Notes under the pieces: generated by a model
Database searches by the model: none
Seen by the model: the letters and a program-made list of their open reading frames with translations, nothing else
Told to the model about the DNA's origin: nothing
Part shown: piece after piece, positions 1-8,235 of the stretch
How positions within the stretch are numbered: position 1 is the first letter of the stretch
Layout: each line of letters starts with the position of its first letter
Assembly (NCBI RefSeq): GCF_020731285.1
Contig: NZ_JAJFOW010000001.1
Span: forward strand, 124,001 to 188,000
From: Cohnella baijiui
GTDB taxonomy: Bacteria; Bacillota; Bacilli; Paenibacillales; Paenibacillaceae
Reading direction: 5' to 3'
DNA length: 64,000 nucleotides
Position numbers and translations under genes: made by a program

Positions 1-1945
1 CGCCGATCCCCGCCAGCTCGGCCACGATGCGCGCCGCCCCGTAGAGCTTGATCTGCTGCGTGGTCAGAAATTCGCTCTCGTGGTCGACCGTCGGATACGG
101 CCAGTCGCTGATATGCCAGCCTTTGTCCAACGGGACGAGCCCCGTCTCCGCCGATGCGATGCCGAGGAAATAGTCGACCATCCGCCTTGCCGGCTCGTAG
201 TAGCGGACCAGCACACGTTCGTCGCCATAGAATTCGTAATGTTTCCATAGGAGCGTACAGAAGTGCAGGTCCCACTCCGGAATCTGAAGGCTGAATTCCG
301 GATGATCGGGATTCGACGGAAAGACGAAGGGAAAAGTGCCGTCTTCGCGCTGCGCGTCGGCAAAGTCCGCGAGAACCTTCTCCAGCAGATGGCGGGCGTC
401 GAAGTTGTATAAAAGCGACTCCGCCTGCAGGTCGGAGTCCGCCAAGTATTGCGCCTGTTCGCGATGCGGACAATCCACGAGCTGACCCAGCATGTTGTTT
501 TTCTGCGTCTGATAACACGCCAGAGCCATGTCGTTCAATAGACGGCTGGACGTCGCCAAGCGCCCTTGAAGCGGAGCGTCGGTGTGCGCGGACACGATCC
601 GCAGCTGTTCGCCCGGGACGATCGCCGCCGGGTACCCCGTTACCTCTATGTACCGGAAAGCCTTGTAGGACAGATCCGGCGCCCACGTTTCGTTCGCATC
701 CCCGCGCATCGTATATTGATCGTAGTAGTGCGCCGACCGCTCGTTGCAGACCTGGTGCTTAACCCGTCCTAGTTCGTTCAGCTCTTCTGCGTACCGCAGT
801 CGGATCGTGACATCCCTAACCCCTGGCAGCGAAATCCGCGGCCAGCCGGAAACGATTTTCCCGGCATCGAACACCTGCCAACTCGCAGCTCTGCCAGGCG
901 GTTCGCCTGGGCCCGCCACCCTCGCTTCCTCTCGCGACGAAACGGCGATCGGCACGATCTCCTCTTCGATCGCGCCCTCCGGGATCGTCTGCCACCGCAT
1001 CGGCCACGCATCTGTCTCGGCCGGCGCCGCCACCGCCCGCCTTCTGCCCGGAGCCCGAAAGCCCGCTTCCAGCCAGGCCGGATCGCGCTCTCGCGCATCA
1101 TAATCCTCGATGGCCGATATTCGCCGGTTTTGTTGGTAGGAAGTCCCGCACCGATGCGGAATCGAGGAGAGCGACTCCCAGGTAGCGTCCGTCCCGAAGC
1201 TTGTCCGCTCGCCGTCCGCATAAACGATTTCGAGCTGGAGGCGAAAACCCGGAACGCCGTCTACATAATTTTGTCCGCTCCCGCCGAGGTAGTGCGCAAT
1301 GGCGGCAATCGCATGGACGCCTGGCTGCAGCCGCTCCGTCACGTCGTATGCGAGGTAATATTTCCGTTTCCAAGGATGCGTGGGCGCCGGCGATCCATAA
1401 CCTCCGATACGCACCCCGTCCAGGTATACTTGGGCGACGTGATGCGCCGATACGAACAGCTTGGCGTACGCGACCTCGGGGCCGATCTCGATCTCCTTGC
1501 GCAAATAGGCGAAATCGTTCTGTCGGATGCGGCCGGGCTTCCAGATCCATCGGGCGCGCCAATCCTCCGCGCGCAGACCGGTGTCCCAAAAGGCTGCCTG
1601 CGATACGGCCTCTCGTCCCTCGACATCGTATACGGCGACTCTCCACCAATACCTCGCGCCGCCGGCGAGCGGCGGCCCGCCATAGTCGGCTTGCTGCGTG
1701 TCGCCGGCGATCGGGCCGCTGTCCCACACGTCCGCATGCCCAATGCCGAGGCGGGATTCCTCGGTCGCCACCCAGACGCGGGCGGCGGCGGGAACATAGC
1801 CGCGGATCGGGCTTTCCATCTGCCAGGAGAATCGAATGTGTTGATCGTCCAGTCCGAGCGGCGACGCGAGGCCATTTACCCGCAAGCTGCGCACGGCGAT
1901 CGGCGGCATCCCGCCTGCATGGCCGGCGAACCCCGCGGCCGTCAT
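1..1945 (-). CDS. Alpha-L-rhamnosidase, GH78 (C-terminus cut by window edge)
   Basis: The frame is open from an ATG at 1945 to the left edge without a stop, about 648 codons, so the C-terminal part lies outside the window. The N-terminal half has the beta-sandwich layout of bacterial GH78 rhamnosidases (a WWRVAVYD stretch near residue 100, then WRARWIWKP). The start of the alpha/alpha barrel is marked by DCPHREQAQYLADSD. In Bacillus RhaB the catalytic-site residues are Asp567, Glu572 and Asp579; here D, E (+5) and D (+12) keep the same spacing, although the usual tryptophan/glycine positions differ. The enzyme would release terminal L-rhamnose from oligosaccharides or glycosides. No signal peptide is visible, so it is probably cytoplasmic. 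Its ATG overlaps the TGA of the upstream dehydrogenase (ATGA), so the two are translationally coupled. Confidence 0.88.
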   Translation of the reverse strand, partial: MTAAGFAGHAGGMPPIAVRSLRVNGLASPLGLDDQHIRFSWQMESPIRGYVPAAARVWVATEESRLGIGHADVWDSGPIAGDTQQADYGGPPLAGGARYWWRVAVYDVEGREAVSQAAFWDTGLRAEDWRARWIWKPGRIRQNDFAYLRKEIEIGPEVAYAKLFVSAHHVAQVYLDGVRIGGYGSPAPTHPWKRKYYLAYDVTERLQPGVHAIAAIAHYLGGSGQNYVDGVPGFRLQLEIVYADGERTSFGTDATWESLSSIPHRCGTSYQQNRRISAIEDYDARERDPAWLEAGFRAPGRRRAVAAPAETDAWPMRWQTIPEGAIEEEIVPIAVSSREEARVAGPGEPPGRAASWQVFDAGKIVSGWPRISLPGVRDVTIRLRYAEELNELGRVKHQVCNERSAHYYDQYTMRGDANETWAPDLSYKAFRYIEVTGYPAAIVPGEQLRIVSAHTDAPLQGRLATSSRLLNDMALACYQTQKNNMLGQLVDCPHREQAQYLADSDLQAESLLYNFDARHLLEKVLADFADAQREDGTFPFVFPSNPDHPEFSLQIPEWDLHFCTLLWKHYEFYGDERVLVRYYEPARRMVDYFLGIASAETGLVPLDKGWHISDWPYPTVDHESEFLTTQQIKLYGAARIVAELAGIG

Positions 1946-3042
1946 GACGCCCTTCCGCCCGACTTCAACGCTTCGATGATCATCCGGAAAATGGCCAGGT
2001 CCTGCTTGAAATCTTCGGGGGTCGTCTTCGGCGGCAGATCATGTAGGATGGCGTTGTGCAGCTCGATCATTTCCAACGTGTAAGGATCGGTCCAGGTCGG
2101 CCTAGCGACCGTCTCCTGGTAACGCTCGCCGGCGGTCTCGCGCACGATCAGCTTCGTCGGCAGATGGCGGATGTAGGGCGTGTCGTATTGAACGGTTACC
2201 GACTTGTGCGTCCCGTACACTTCTACGTGAGCGTCGAATCTTCCCTGCCGGTCGATGCCGGTCTCGAATACGACGGAGAACGCGTCATAATCGAACAGAA
2301 CCGAGAGGAACGGACAGCCGTCCGTATTCGTATACTTCGCGCCGATAACGCCGACAGGCATGCCGATCGCCTCCCGCATCGCGGACAAATCGTGGCTGGA
2401 CAAGCCGCATAAGAGACGGTACAAGTCGAAATAAGGAGACTCCGGCTCCAGTCCTGTCGCCTCCCGGCCCAGCTTCAAGGCGCGGCTGCGGCGGTCCGCC
2501 TTCGCCTCCTCCGGGATATCGTCGAACGCGACGACCCGGCTGGTCGGCCGGATAAAGGACGCATTCGGCCCGATAATATCCCGGACTCTCGCATAATGAA
2601 TGCGGTCCAGTCCGCCGATCTCCCGCACCGCCTCCACGAACGAAGCCGCGTACCGTCGCATGTATCCGACCATGATCTGCACGCCGTGGCGCGACTGCGC
2701 CTCCAGGATGCGATCCGCTTCGGCCGACGTGAGGCACATCGGCTTTTCGATCAACACGTGCTTGCCGCGATTCGCCGCCGCAACGGCGCAGTCCGCGTGG
2801 TATTCGTCGCTGTTCAAGACGAAGACGACGTCCAGGTCGGCTTGGGCGGCCAGTTCCTCGGCGTCGGCGTAGAGACGATCGATCCGATGCTTCTCCCCCA
2901 TATAGGCCAGCAGCCCCGGCGACACGTCACACAAGGCGGCGATGCGGTATCGATCTGGCAGCGCTTCCAAAACGGGCAAATGAACGACTTGGGCGACTTC
3001 GCCCAAGCCGACGAGACCTACGTTCAAAATCCGATTCGCCAT
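1942..3042 (-). CDS. Gfo/Idh/MocA-family sugar dehydrogenase
   Basis: The N-terminus has a Rossmann dinucleotide-binding motif (VGLVGLGEVAQVVHLP) followed by the family signature HVLIEKPMCLTSAEAD, whose EKP lysine is the usual catalytic/cofactor-contacting residue. The C-terminal half fits the alpha/beta substrate domain, and about 366 residues is normal for the family. It probably oxidises or epimerises a sugar with NAD(P). The stop overlaps the start of the GH78 rhamnosidase, suggesting the product of that enzyme, or a derivative, is the substrate (inference). Several in-frame starts are clustered (GTG 3051, ATG 3048, GTG 3045, ATG 3042) behind GGAGG at 3053-3057. ATG 3042 was chosen because the others sit very close to the ribosome binding site. 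Confidence 0.88.
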   Translation of the reverse strand: MANRILNVGLVGLGEVAQVVHLPVLEALPDRYRIAALCDVSPGLLAYMGEKHRIDRLYADAEELAAQADLDVVFVLNSDEYHADCAVAAANRGKHVLIEKPMCLTSAEADRILEAQSRHGVQIMVGYMRRYAASFVEAVREIGGLDRIHYARVRDIIGPNASFIRPTSRVVAFDDIPEEAKADRRSRALKLGREATGLEPESPYFDLYRLLCGLSSHDLSAMREAIGMPVGVIGAKYTNTDGCPFLSVLFDYDAFSVVFETGIDRQGRFDAHVEVYGTHKSVTVQYDTPYIRHLPTKLIVRETAGERYQETVARPTWTDPYTLEMIELHNAILHDLPPKTTPEDFKQDLAIFRMIIEALKSGGRAS

Positions 3043-3189
3043 CACCATCACGCCTCCAAGAATTGAAATTCGACTCCCCTGTCAGGGGAAACAATCGCCC
3101 TTCCCTTCACTTGCGAGACTGCACGTGTGTCAGGCGGGAGGCAGCCGCGCCTGCTTGGCGAAGGCCTCCTCTTCAAGAATGGCGAAGGC

Positions 3190-4080
3190 TCAGGGCCGCT
3201 CCTCTCCGAACAGCGCCTCCGCGATCCGCTGGCCGGTCGGCGTGGCCGCCAGACCGCCTTTGCCCGTCTCGCGCAGCGTCTCCGGCATCGCGGCGCCGAT
3301 ATCGCGCATCGCGCCGACGACTTCGTCGGCGGGAATCGCGCTGCGCACGCCTGCGAGCGCCAGATCGGCCGCCGCCAGCGCGTTGACTGCGCCCATGCCG
3401 TTGCGCACGATGCACGGCACCTCGACGAGTCCGGCGACGGGATCGCAGACGAGTCCAAGCGTATTTTTGAGCGCGAGTCCGACGGCATGCGCGCACTGCA
3501 TCGGCGTGCCCCCGCGAAGCTCGACGAGGGCGCCCGCGGCCATCGCGATCGCCGAGCCGACCTCGGCCTGGCAGCCGCCTTCCGCGCCGGAGATGAACGC
3601 GTTGTTCGCGATGACGTAGCCGAGCGCGCCGGCGCAGAACAAGCCGTCGACCATGCGATCGTCCGGCCAGCCGTACCTTTCCTGGCTGCTGACGAGCACG
3701 CCTGGCAAAATACCGCACGACCCGGCGGTCGGCGTGGCGACGATACGCCCCATCGACGCGTTCACCTCCGAGACGGCGAGCGCATATGCCATCGCCCGCG
3801 TCGCGTGGCTGCCGGCACTCGTATCGCCGCCGCTGCCGTCGAGCATCGCCATGACGCGGCGCGCGTCGCCGCCGGTCAAGCCGCTGCGGGAGGTCGTATC
3901 CGTCGTAATCCCCCGCCGGACAGCTTCTTTCATGATGTCATAGTAGGCGGCCATCTGCTGCCGCTCTTGCGCGGGAGATCGGCCGGACTCCAGGGACTGC
4001 TGCGCCAGCATATAGGCGGAGATCGTTTGGCCCGCCTCTTCGCAGCGGGCAGCCAGCTCCGCAATGGTAGCGAAATTCAC
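3190..4080 (-). CDS. sdaAA: L-serine dehydratase, iron-sulfur alpha subunit
   Basis: This is the catalytic subunit of the two-subunit Firmicutes L-serine ammonia-lyase, which converts L-serine to pyruvate and ammonia with an oxygen-labile [4Fe-4S] cluster. Seen in the sequence: TPTAGSCGILPG, the glycine-rich segment with GGCQAEVGSA, and GLVCDPVAGLVEVPC, which carry conserved cysteines of the family. The longer frame to 4146 is rejected. The GTG at 4080 follows GGAGGGG at a good distance and overlaps the sdaAB stop as GTGA, leaving 296 residues, the usual size. It is the second gene of an sdaAB-sdaAA operon. Confidence 0.93.
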   Translation of the reverse strand: MNFATIAELAARCEEAGQTISAYMLAQQSLESGRSPAQERQQMAAYYDIMKEAVRRGITTDTTSRSGLTGGDARRVMAMLDGSGGDTSAGSHATRAMAYALAVSEVNASMGRIVATPTAGSCGILPGVLVSSQERYGWPDDRMVDGLFCAGALGYVIANNAFISGAEGGCQAEVGSAIAMAAGALVELRGGTPMQCAHAVGLALKNTLGLVCDPVAGLVEVPCIVRNGMGAVNALAAADLALAGVRSAIPADEVVGAMRDIGAAMPETLRETGKGGLAATPTGQRIAEALFGEERP

Positions 4081-4769
4081 GCGCGCCCCTCCTTCGGTGT
4101 TTCCCCGGCGAGATATACGATGCGGATATCCAGCACGGCCGGCCATTCGCGAAGCCGGGCCAGCACGTCCTCGCCGGCAGGCTGGTCCGTCTCCAGGACG
4201 GACATGGCTTCGCCGTTGCGGCCTTTGCGGTCGACGGTCATCGTCGCGATGTTGATGCCCCCGTGCTCCAGCGCCGTCGCGATCGCCGCAATCGTGCCCG
4301 GGCGATCCGTATGTTGAATGACCAAGGTAGGAGAGACGCCGGAGAAGCTAACGCTGAATCCGTTCACGGCCGCCACCGCCACATTGCCTCCTCCGATCGA
4401 GCAGCCTGTCATTTCCATCGTGCCGCCTGTCCCGCTCAGGCGGATGGTCACGGTGTTGGGATGGATCGCCGCCATGCTGCCCCTGCCGATCGCGATTTCC
4501 AGGCCCTCGTCTTTCGCGTGCGCGAACGCGTCGGTAATCCGATCGTCGTCCGTATCGTAGCCGAGCAACCCGCCGACGACGGCGAGGTCGGTCCCGTGAC
4601 CCCGGTACGTATCGGCGAACGAGCCGTAGAAGGTAATGTCGGCCCGGACCGGCGGTTCCGCCAGCAGCTGTCTGGCAATGCGGCCAAGACGCGCCGCACC
4701 TGCCGTATGCGAGCTGGACGGACCGATCATCGCCGGACCGATGATGGAGAATACATCCTTAAACCTCAT
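4077..4769 (-). CDS. sdaAB: L-serine dehydratase, beta subunit
   Basis: The 230-residue protein starts with the typical beta-subunit segment containing IGPSSSHTAGAARLGR and ends in an ACT-type domain (around residues 145-220, including HTDRPGTIAAIATAL), a fold commonly used for amino-acid sensing. It pairs with the iron-sulfur subunit encoded directly downstream; the stop and the next GTG overlap by four bases, which would balance synthesis of the two chains. AGGAGG lies seven bases before the ATG at 4769. The pair is probably used for serine catabolism and pyruvate supply. Confidence 0.93.
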   Translation of the reverse strand: MRFKDVFSIIGPAMIGPSSSHTAGAARLGRIARQLLAEPPVRADITFYGSFADTYRGHGTDLAVVGGLLGYDTDDDRITDAFAHAKDEGLEIAIGRGSMAAIHPNTVTIRLSGTGGTMEMTGCSIGGGNVAVAAVNGFSVSFSGVSPTLVIQHTDRPGTIAAIATALEHGGINIATMTVDRKGRNGEAMSVLETDQPAGEDVLARLREWPAVLDIRIVYLAGETPKEGRA

Positions 4770-4869
4770 GTTGGGGCCTCCTGTTTGCGCTGCTTACCGC
4801 TCTTGCTTCCCTAAGTCTACCGCTTTGGCCGCTTCGCGTAAATCCATGCGCGTTGTTTCGCCTAAGCGC

Positions 4870-4908
4870 CGCCAGACCGCCTCCGCCTATCGGGGGAGCG
4901 GTCTGGCG
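4870..4908. terminator. Perfect 11-bp inverted repeat, possible terminator
   Basis: CGCCAGACCGC at 4870-4880 is matched by its exact reverse complement at 4898-4908, with a 17-base loop that can extend the pairing. It lies in the 198-base gap below the DUF1801 gene and just above sdaAB, where a minus-strand terminator is expected. There is no clear T tract on either strand, so an intrinsic terminator is only one possibility. Nothing else was seen in the gap. Confidence 0.4.
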
Positions 4909-4967
4909 TGAAGCAGAAACAACTCGTCCAAGCCAACGCTCCGGTCATCCGACGACGTCACGCGAAA

Positions 4968-5426
4968 TCAATCTGCATGCGGAGCCGTTTCCTCAATCCA
5001 TCGGCGCACGAGATCGGCGATAGACGCTTGTTTCGCCTCCAGATCCGCGCTTCCGGTCACTTTCAGAATGGCCCGGTCGTTCGACGCCCACTCCAGCAAT
5101 CCGGCCGGGTCGTCGACGATAGGGGCGATTGGGGCGGGCTTTCGGACTTTGGCGCCGCAGTGGAAGATGAGGCGAAAAAAGCCCTTCCCCTGCAAATTCA
5201 TCGTGATCCGGTCGTCTCCGCCGACGCAGAAGCTCGGCGCATTCCATTTGATCCGCTCCGAGATCCCTTCGCGCGATTGGAGAATCAACGCACGGAGGTT
5301 CTCGATCTCGGCCTTGAACGGGTGCTCCAGCGTCTCGAGGAACGCTTCGACCTGCCGGGTCCCTGTCGCGTCGTTCGATTCGGCTGCAGGAAGTTGGCGG
5401 GTCTTCTTCGATGGATCATCGGTCAT
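4968..5426 (-). CDS. DUF1801 (YdhG-like) domain protein
   Basis: From the ATG at 5426 (AAAGGATG upstream) the protein has 152 residues. After a polar N-terminus the region from about residue 25 matches the DUF1801 style: a helical segment LRALILQSREGISERIKW, then SFCVGGDDRITMNLQGKGF, and a C-terminal segment about the aspartate-rich SNDRAILKVTGSADLEAK. The biochemical role of DUF1801 proteins is poorly known. The extra 73 codons upstream in the open frame are basic, low-complexity and lack a ribosome binding site. It appears to be a single-gene unit. Confidence 0.72.
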   Translation of the reverse strand: MTDDPSKKTRQLPAAESNDATGTRQVEAFLETLEHPFKAEIENLRALILQSREGISERIKWNAPSFCVGGDDRITMNLQGKGFFRLIFHCGAKVRKPAPIAPIVDDPAGLLEWASNDRAILKVTGSADLEAKQASIADLVRRWIEETAPHAD

Positions 5427-5708
5427 CGTCGTTTCATCCTTTCGCGTCCATGGCTGGGATAGCGCCGCCTCCCCGCCTGGACGAACCCTTATCTGCAAGG
5501 GCGGGAAGATACGCGCACCTTTATCGTAGGGGCATTGGCGGAAAATGTAAATGCTCGTCCTATTCCCGCCTTTCCGGCGATCTTTCCGCCCGCTTTTCGC
5601 GCTAGCGGTGCGCGCACCGAGCGGGACGCGTCGCTGTTCGACCACGCGTCGAACGCGGCGGGCTTTTGCAGCTGACTCGCCGCTGCCGCGGGCGGCGTCG
5701 GACCTATG

Positions 5709-6038
5709 TCATGCGATGGACGTGCCGTTCGGAAGTGGCGCATCCGGGCGAAGCAGCACGACGTCCCCCTGCTCCGGCACGCCGCCCAGGACGAGCACTT
5801 CCGACTCGAATCCCGCGATTCGCCGCGGCGGAAAGTTCACCACCGCCACCACCTGACTGCCGACGAGCGATTCCGGCGCGTAACGGCGCGTAATCTGGGC
5901 GCTCGTACGCTTGATTCCGAGAGGCCCGAAATCGATTTTCATCTTGATCGCCGGAATGCGGGCTTCCGGGAACGGCTCCGCTTCCAGTACGGTGCCCACG
6001 CGCAGGTCCAGTTTGTGAAAGTCTTCGATCGTCGCCAT
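5709..6038 (-). CDS. csaA: CsaA, tRNA-binding-domain chaperone-like protein
   Basis: The 109-residue product from ATG 6038 (AGAGGG at a normal distance) is essentially one OB-fold tRNA_bind domain: FHKLDLRVGTVLEAEPFPEA near the N-terminus, SAQITRRYAPESLVGSQVV in the middle and GFESEVLVLGG near the end. The length matches Bacillus subtilis CsaA (about 110 residues), described as a chaperone with export-related activity that also binds tRNA. The open frame extends 15 codons further upstream without a ribosome binding site. It stands alone between the DUF1801 gene and a long non-coding gap. Confidence 0.9.
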   Translation of the reverse strand: MATIEDFHKLDLRVGTVLEAEPFPEARIPAIKMKIDFGPLGIKRTSAQITRRYAPESLVGSQVVAVVNFPPRRIAGFESEVLVLGGVPEQGDVVLLRPDAPLPNGTSIA

Positions 6039-6284
6039 GTCCAACCCTCTTTCCGTTTTCTCGCTTCTAGTAGATTGACCCAAAAATAACGCAACTCTAT
6101 TCCGGTTGTTGCTTTTCCGTTAAAGGTTGCAAAATGGACACCAAAGTCATCATAAAAAACCGCATAACAGCGCGGTCGTGGAGTCATCTCGTCCGTTCAA
6201 GCTGGTGGATTTCCGGCTCGACCTGAATTCGGTGCTCAACCAACGGGTTAGCCTCGAACGAGTGATCGGTTTGGAACATTGCTA

Positions 6285-6475
6285 TTCTAGCGGTTGTCAT
6301 AGCGCTTAATCCGCCCCAAAAACGGAGGTTTCTTTTCTAACGGTTGTATGCGCGCTTATTTGGACGAAACAGCCCCTATGCCTACGAAAAAACGGGAAAT
6401 AGGCTCGCTGGCAACCGTTACACTTTGAAAACCCCATTTATGCCCAAATAGCGTCGCTCATAACCGTTAGAATTT
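6285..6475. repeat. Four-copy degenerate repeat array, two direct and two inverted
   Basis: Two plus-oriented copies (about 6285-6320 and 6335-6368) share TTCTAnCGGTTGT followed by GCGCTTA. Two minus-oriented copies (about 6395-6425 and 6437-6475) read TAACGGTTG or TAACGGTTA and end in CTATTT on the reverse strand. The array is therefore roughly palindromic as a whole. It fills most of the 685-base gap between csaA and the GH43 gene (6039-6723), where no credible coding sequence was seen. The order and spacing do not fit CRISPR. The function is unknown. Confidence 0.65.
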
Positions 6476-6649
6476 TCGCCCGCTTTTACGCACCCCCATC
6501 TACTCCTCTGGTCGAGCACCGATTTCGGTTTTGAGCCGGAATTCCCGTTAAACCCCGGGATGGGGCATAAGCACGTTACTTCAGGATCTTCCTACTAGTG
6601 TACCCGGTTGCACCATGACTGCCAAGCCGGAGCCGGCCGGCCAAACGCG

Positions 6650-6684
6650 AAAAAGCTTCGCCATCCCGACCGGATGGGCGAAGC
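6650..6684 (-). terminator. Rho-independent terminator after the GH43 gene
   Basis: On the minus strand the sequence folds as GCTTCGCCCATCC / GGATGGCGAAGC (one bulge) with a short GGTC loop region, followed directly by TTTTT. It lies about 40 bases after the GH43 stop codon at 6724, the right place for that gene's terminator. Confidence 0.85.
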
Positions 6685-6723
6685 CTGACGCCATTCCGCA
6701 AGCGCGAAGCGCAAGCGGCTCCC

Positions 6724-8043
6724 TCAATCTCCAAACAAGCTGACGGTTAGCGATGCCACGGTGATCTCGCCGTATCCGCCCGTCAATCGAACGGTATTGG
6801 ATGCCCCGGGCGCAAGCGGCACCGTAATCGACGCCTTGCCGGTCAGCGACGCCGGATGGCCGGTCGACAAGGCGTTGATCAGCGACCAATCCGCTCCGTT
6901 AACCGTCAGTCGAAGCTTGGCGAGCCGCTCCGGGGTCGCGTAACGGACCGCGAGCGAAGCTCGCCCTCCGCAGCCTCCGTCGATGCCGCCGAATTCGCAG
7001 TAGGCCCCCTCCGCCTGCAAGCCTGTCGCGACGTCGAAGCCGTCGTGTCGCGCGAGGGCGGCGCCTCCGCCCACCGAACCCGCTGAAACGTCATAGGTGC
7101 GCGCGTCCGAGTCGGCGGCAGGCGGGCCCCCTGCCGGCGGGACGCCCTCCTTCGTCTGAACGACCGTACGAATGGTGCCGTCATCGTTGAAATGCAAGGA
7201 ATCGATGCATACGCTGCGAAGATTGCCTTGGCCGGAAATGGCCTGATTATGGTAGAACAAGTACCACCGGCCTTTAAACGCCGCCACCGATCCGTGCGTC
7301 GTCGAGCAGCCCGTCGGCTCCAGGAAGACACCCCGATGGGTCCACGGCCCAAGCGGATGCTCGCTCGTCGCGTAATGCATCCGATTATTCTCGTGCAAGT
7401 TGTCCGCATAGGTCAAATAGTACAAGCCTTCGCGCTTGAATACCCAAGCGGCTTCGTGAAAATCCTCGAGACCGGACATCTCCCGCATCCCGCCCTTGAT
7501 CGACATCATGTCGTCGCCGAGCTCGCCGCCTTCGCAGCGGCCTCCGCCTCCGTAAAACAAGTAAGTCCGTCCGTCGCCGTCCGCGAAGACGCACGGATCG
7601 ATCATCGCAAATCCGCCAAGACCCTCGATATAGCCGCGGTCGACGAAGCCGCTGGCGGGCTTGTCGCTTGTCGCGACGCCGATCTTCCACGTCCCGTTCC
7701 AGTCCGAACCGCTCGGGTGCGGATAGTAGAAGTAGTAGGTGCCGTTCTTGAATGCGCAATCGGGCGCCCACATGAAGCCGCCTTCCGGCCGCCCCCAGGA
7801 TACGTCGTCGGAGCGCAAAATCTCGCCTTCGTCGGTCCAATGGACCATGTCGGCCGAGGAAAAAACGTGGTAGCGATCCATCAGATCGCAGCCCCTGGCA
7901 GGATCCATGTCATGCGAGGCGTAAATGTACACTTTGCCGTCGTCCCACACGCGGGCGGAAGGATCGGCCGTATAAAGGGTCGTCAGGATCGGATTGCCGG
8001 AAGTCGTCTTGCGCGCGCCGGCGCGCGAGGTGGATGCGGTCAT
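6724..8043 (-). CDS. GH43-family glycoside hydrolase with C-terminal beta-sandwich module
   Basis: A 439-residue protein from ATG 8043 (AGGAGG seven bases upstream). The five-bladed propeller of GH43 covers roughly residues 10-300. The three acidic residues of the family are visible: the base Asp in YTADPSARVW near the N-terminus, the Asp in FAMIDPCVFADG, and the acid Glu in FHEAAWVFKREG. Residues from about 320 on form a beta-rich tail ending in YGEITVASLTVSLFGD that resembles CBM6/CBM35-like sugar-binding modules. Likely substrates are arabinan, xylan side chains or related oligosaccharides; the exact specificity cannot be read from the sequence. No signal peptide is present, so a cytoplasmic location is likely. 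It is flanked by its own terminator and appears monocistronic. Confidence 0.85.
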   Translation of the reverse strand: MTASTSRAGARKTTSGNPILTTLYTADPSARVWDDGKVYIYASHDMDPARGCDLMDRYHVFSSADMVHWTDEGEILRSDDVSWGRPEGGFMWAPDCAFKNGTYYFYYPHPSGSDWNGTWKIGVATSDKPASGFVDRGYIEGLGGFAMIDPCVFADGDGRTYLFYGGGGRCEGGELGDDMMSIKGGMREMSGLEDFHEAAWVFKREGLYYLTYADNLHENNRMHYATSEHPLGPWTHRGVFLEPTGCSTTHGSVAAFKGRWYLFYHNQAISGQGNLRSVCIDSLHFNDDGTIRTVVQTKEGVPPAGGPPAADSDARTYDVSAGSVGGGAALARHDGFDVATGLQAEGAYCEFGGIDGGCGGRASLAVRYATPERLAKLRLTVNGADWSLINALSTGHPASLTGKASITVPLAPGASNTVRLTGGYGEITVASLTVSLFGD

Positions 8044-8167
8044 GCGGAGTCCTCCTCTGGACATCGATTCGGCGCCGGCCTGGCCGGACGCCGGATATGT
8101 ATCAGCATAACGCGATGCAGCCGGGCGCCGCCATGAGGAGATCGCAAAGAAAACCGGAAGATCGCAA

Positions 8168-8199
8168 ACAAAAACGCCCGTCCGCAAGAGGACGGGCGG
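8168..8199 (-). terminator. Rho-independent terminator
   Basis: On the minus strand CGCCCGTCC and GGACGGGCG form a nine-base perfect stem with a six-base loop, followed by TTTTTGTTT. It lies about 35 bases after the stop of the unrecognised gene at 8236-9054 and separates it from the GH43 gene. Confidence 0.92.
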
Positions 8200-8235
8200 G
8201 GCGGCGGAAGGCGCGTCGGCAGCGTCGCGGCCGAA

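Noticed and set aside
1130..2083. Long plus-strand open frame over the rhamnosidase gene
   Set aside because: It is antisense to a clear GH78 protein, has low-complexity Arg-rich composition and no family features. Long antisense frames are common in this GC-rich DNA.
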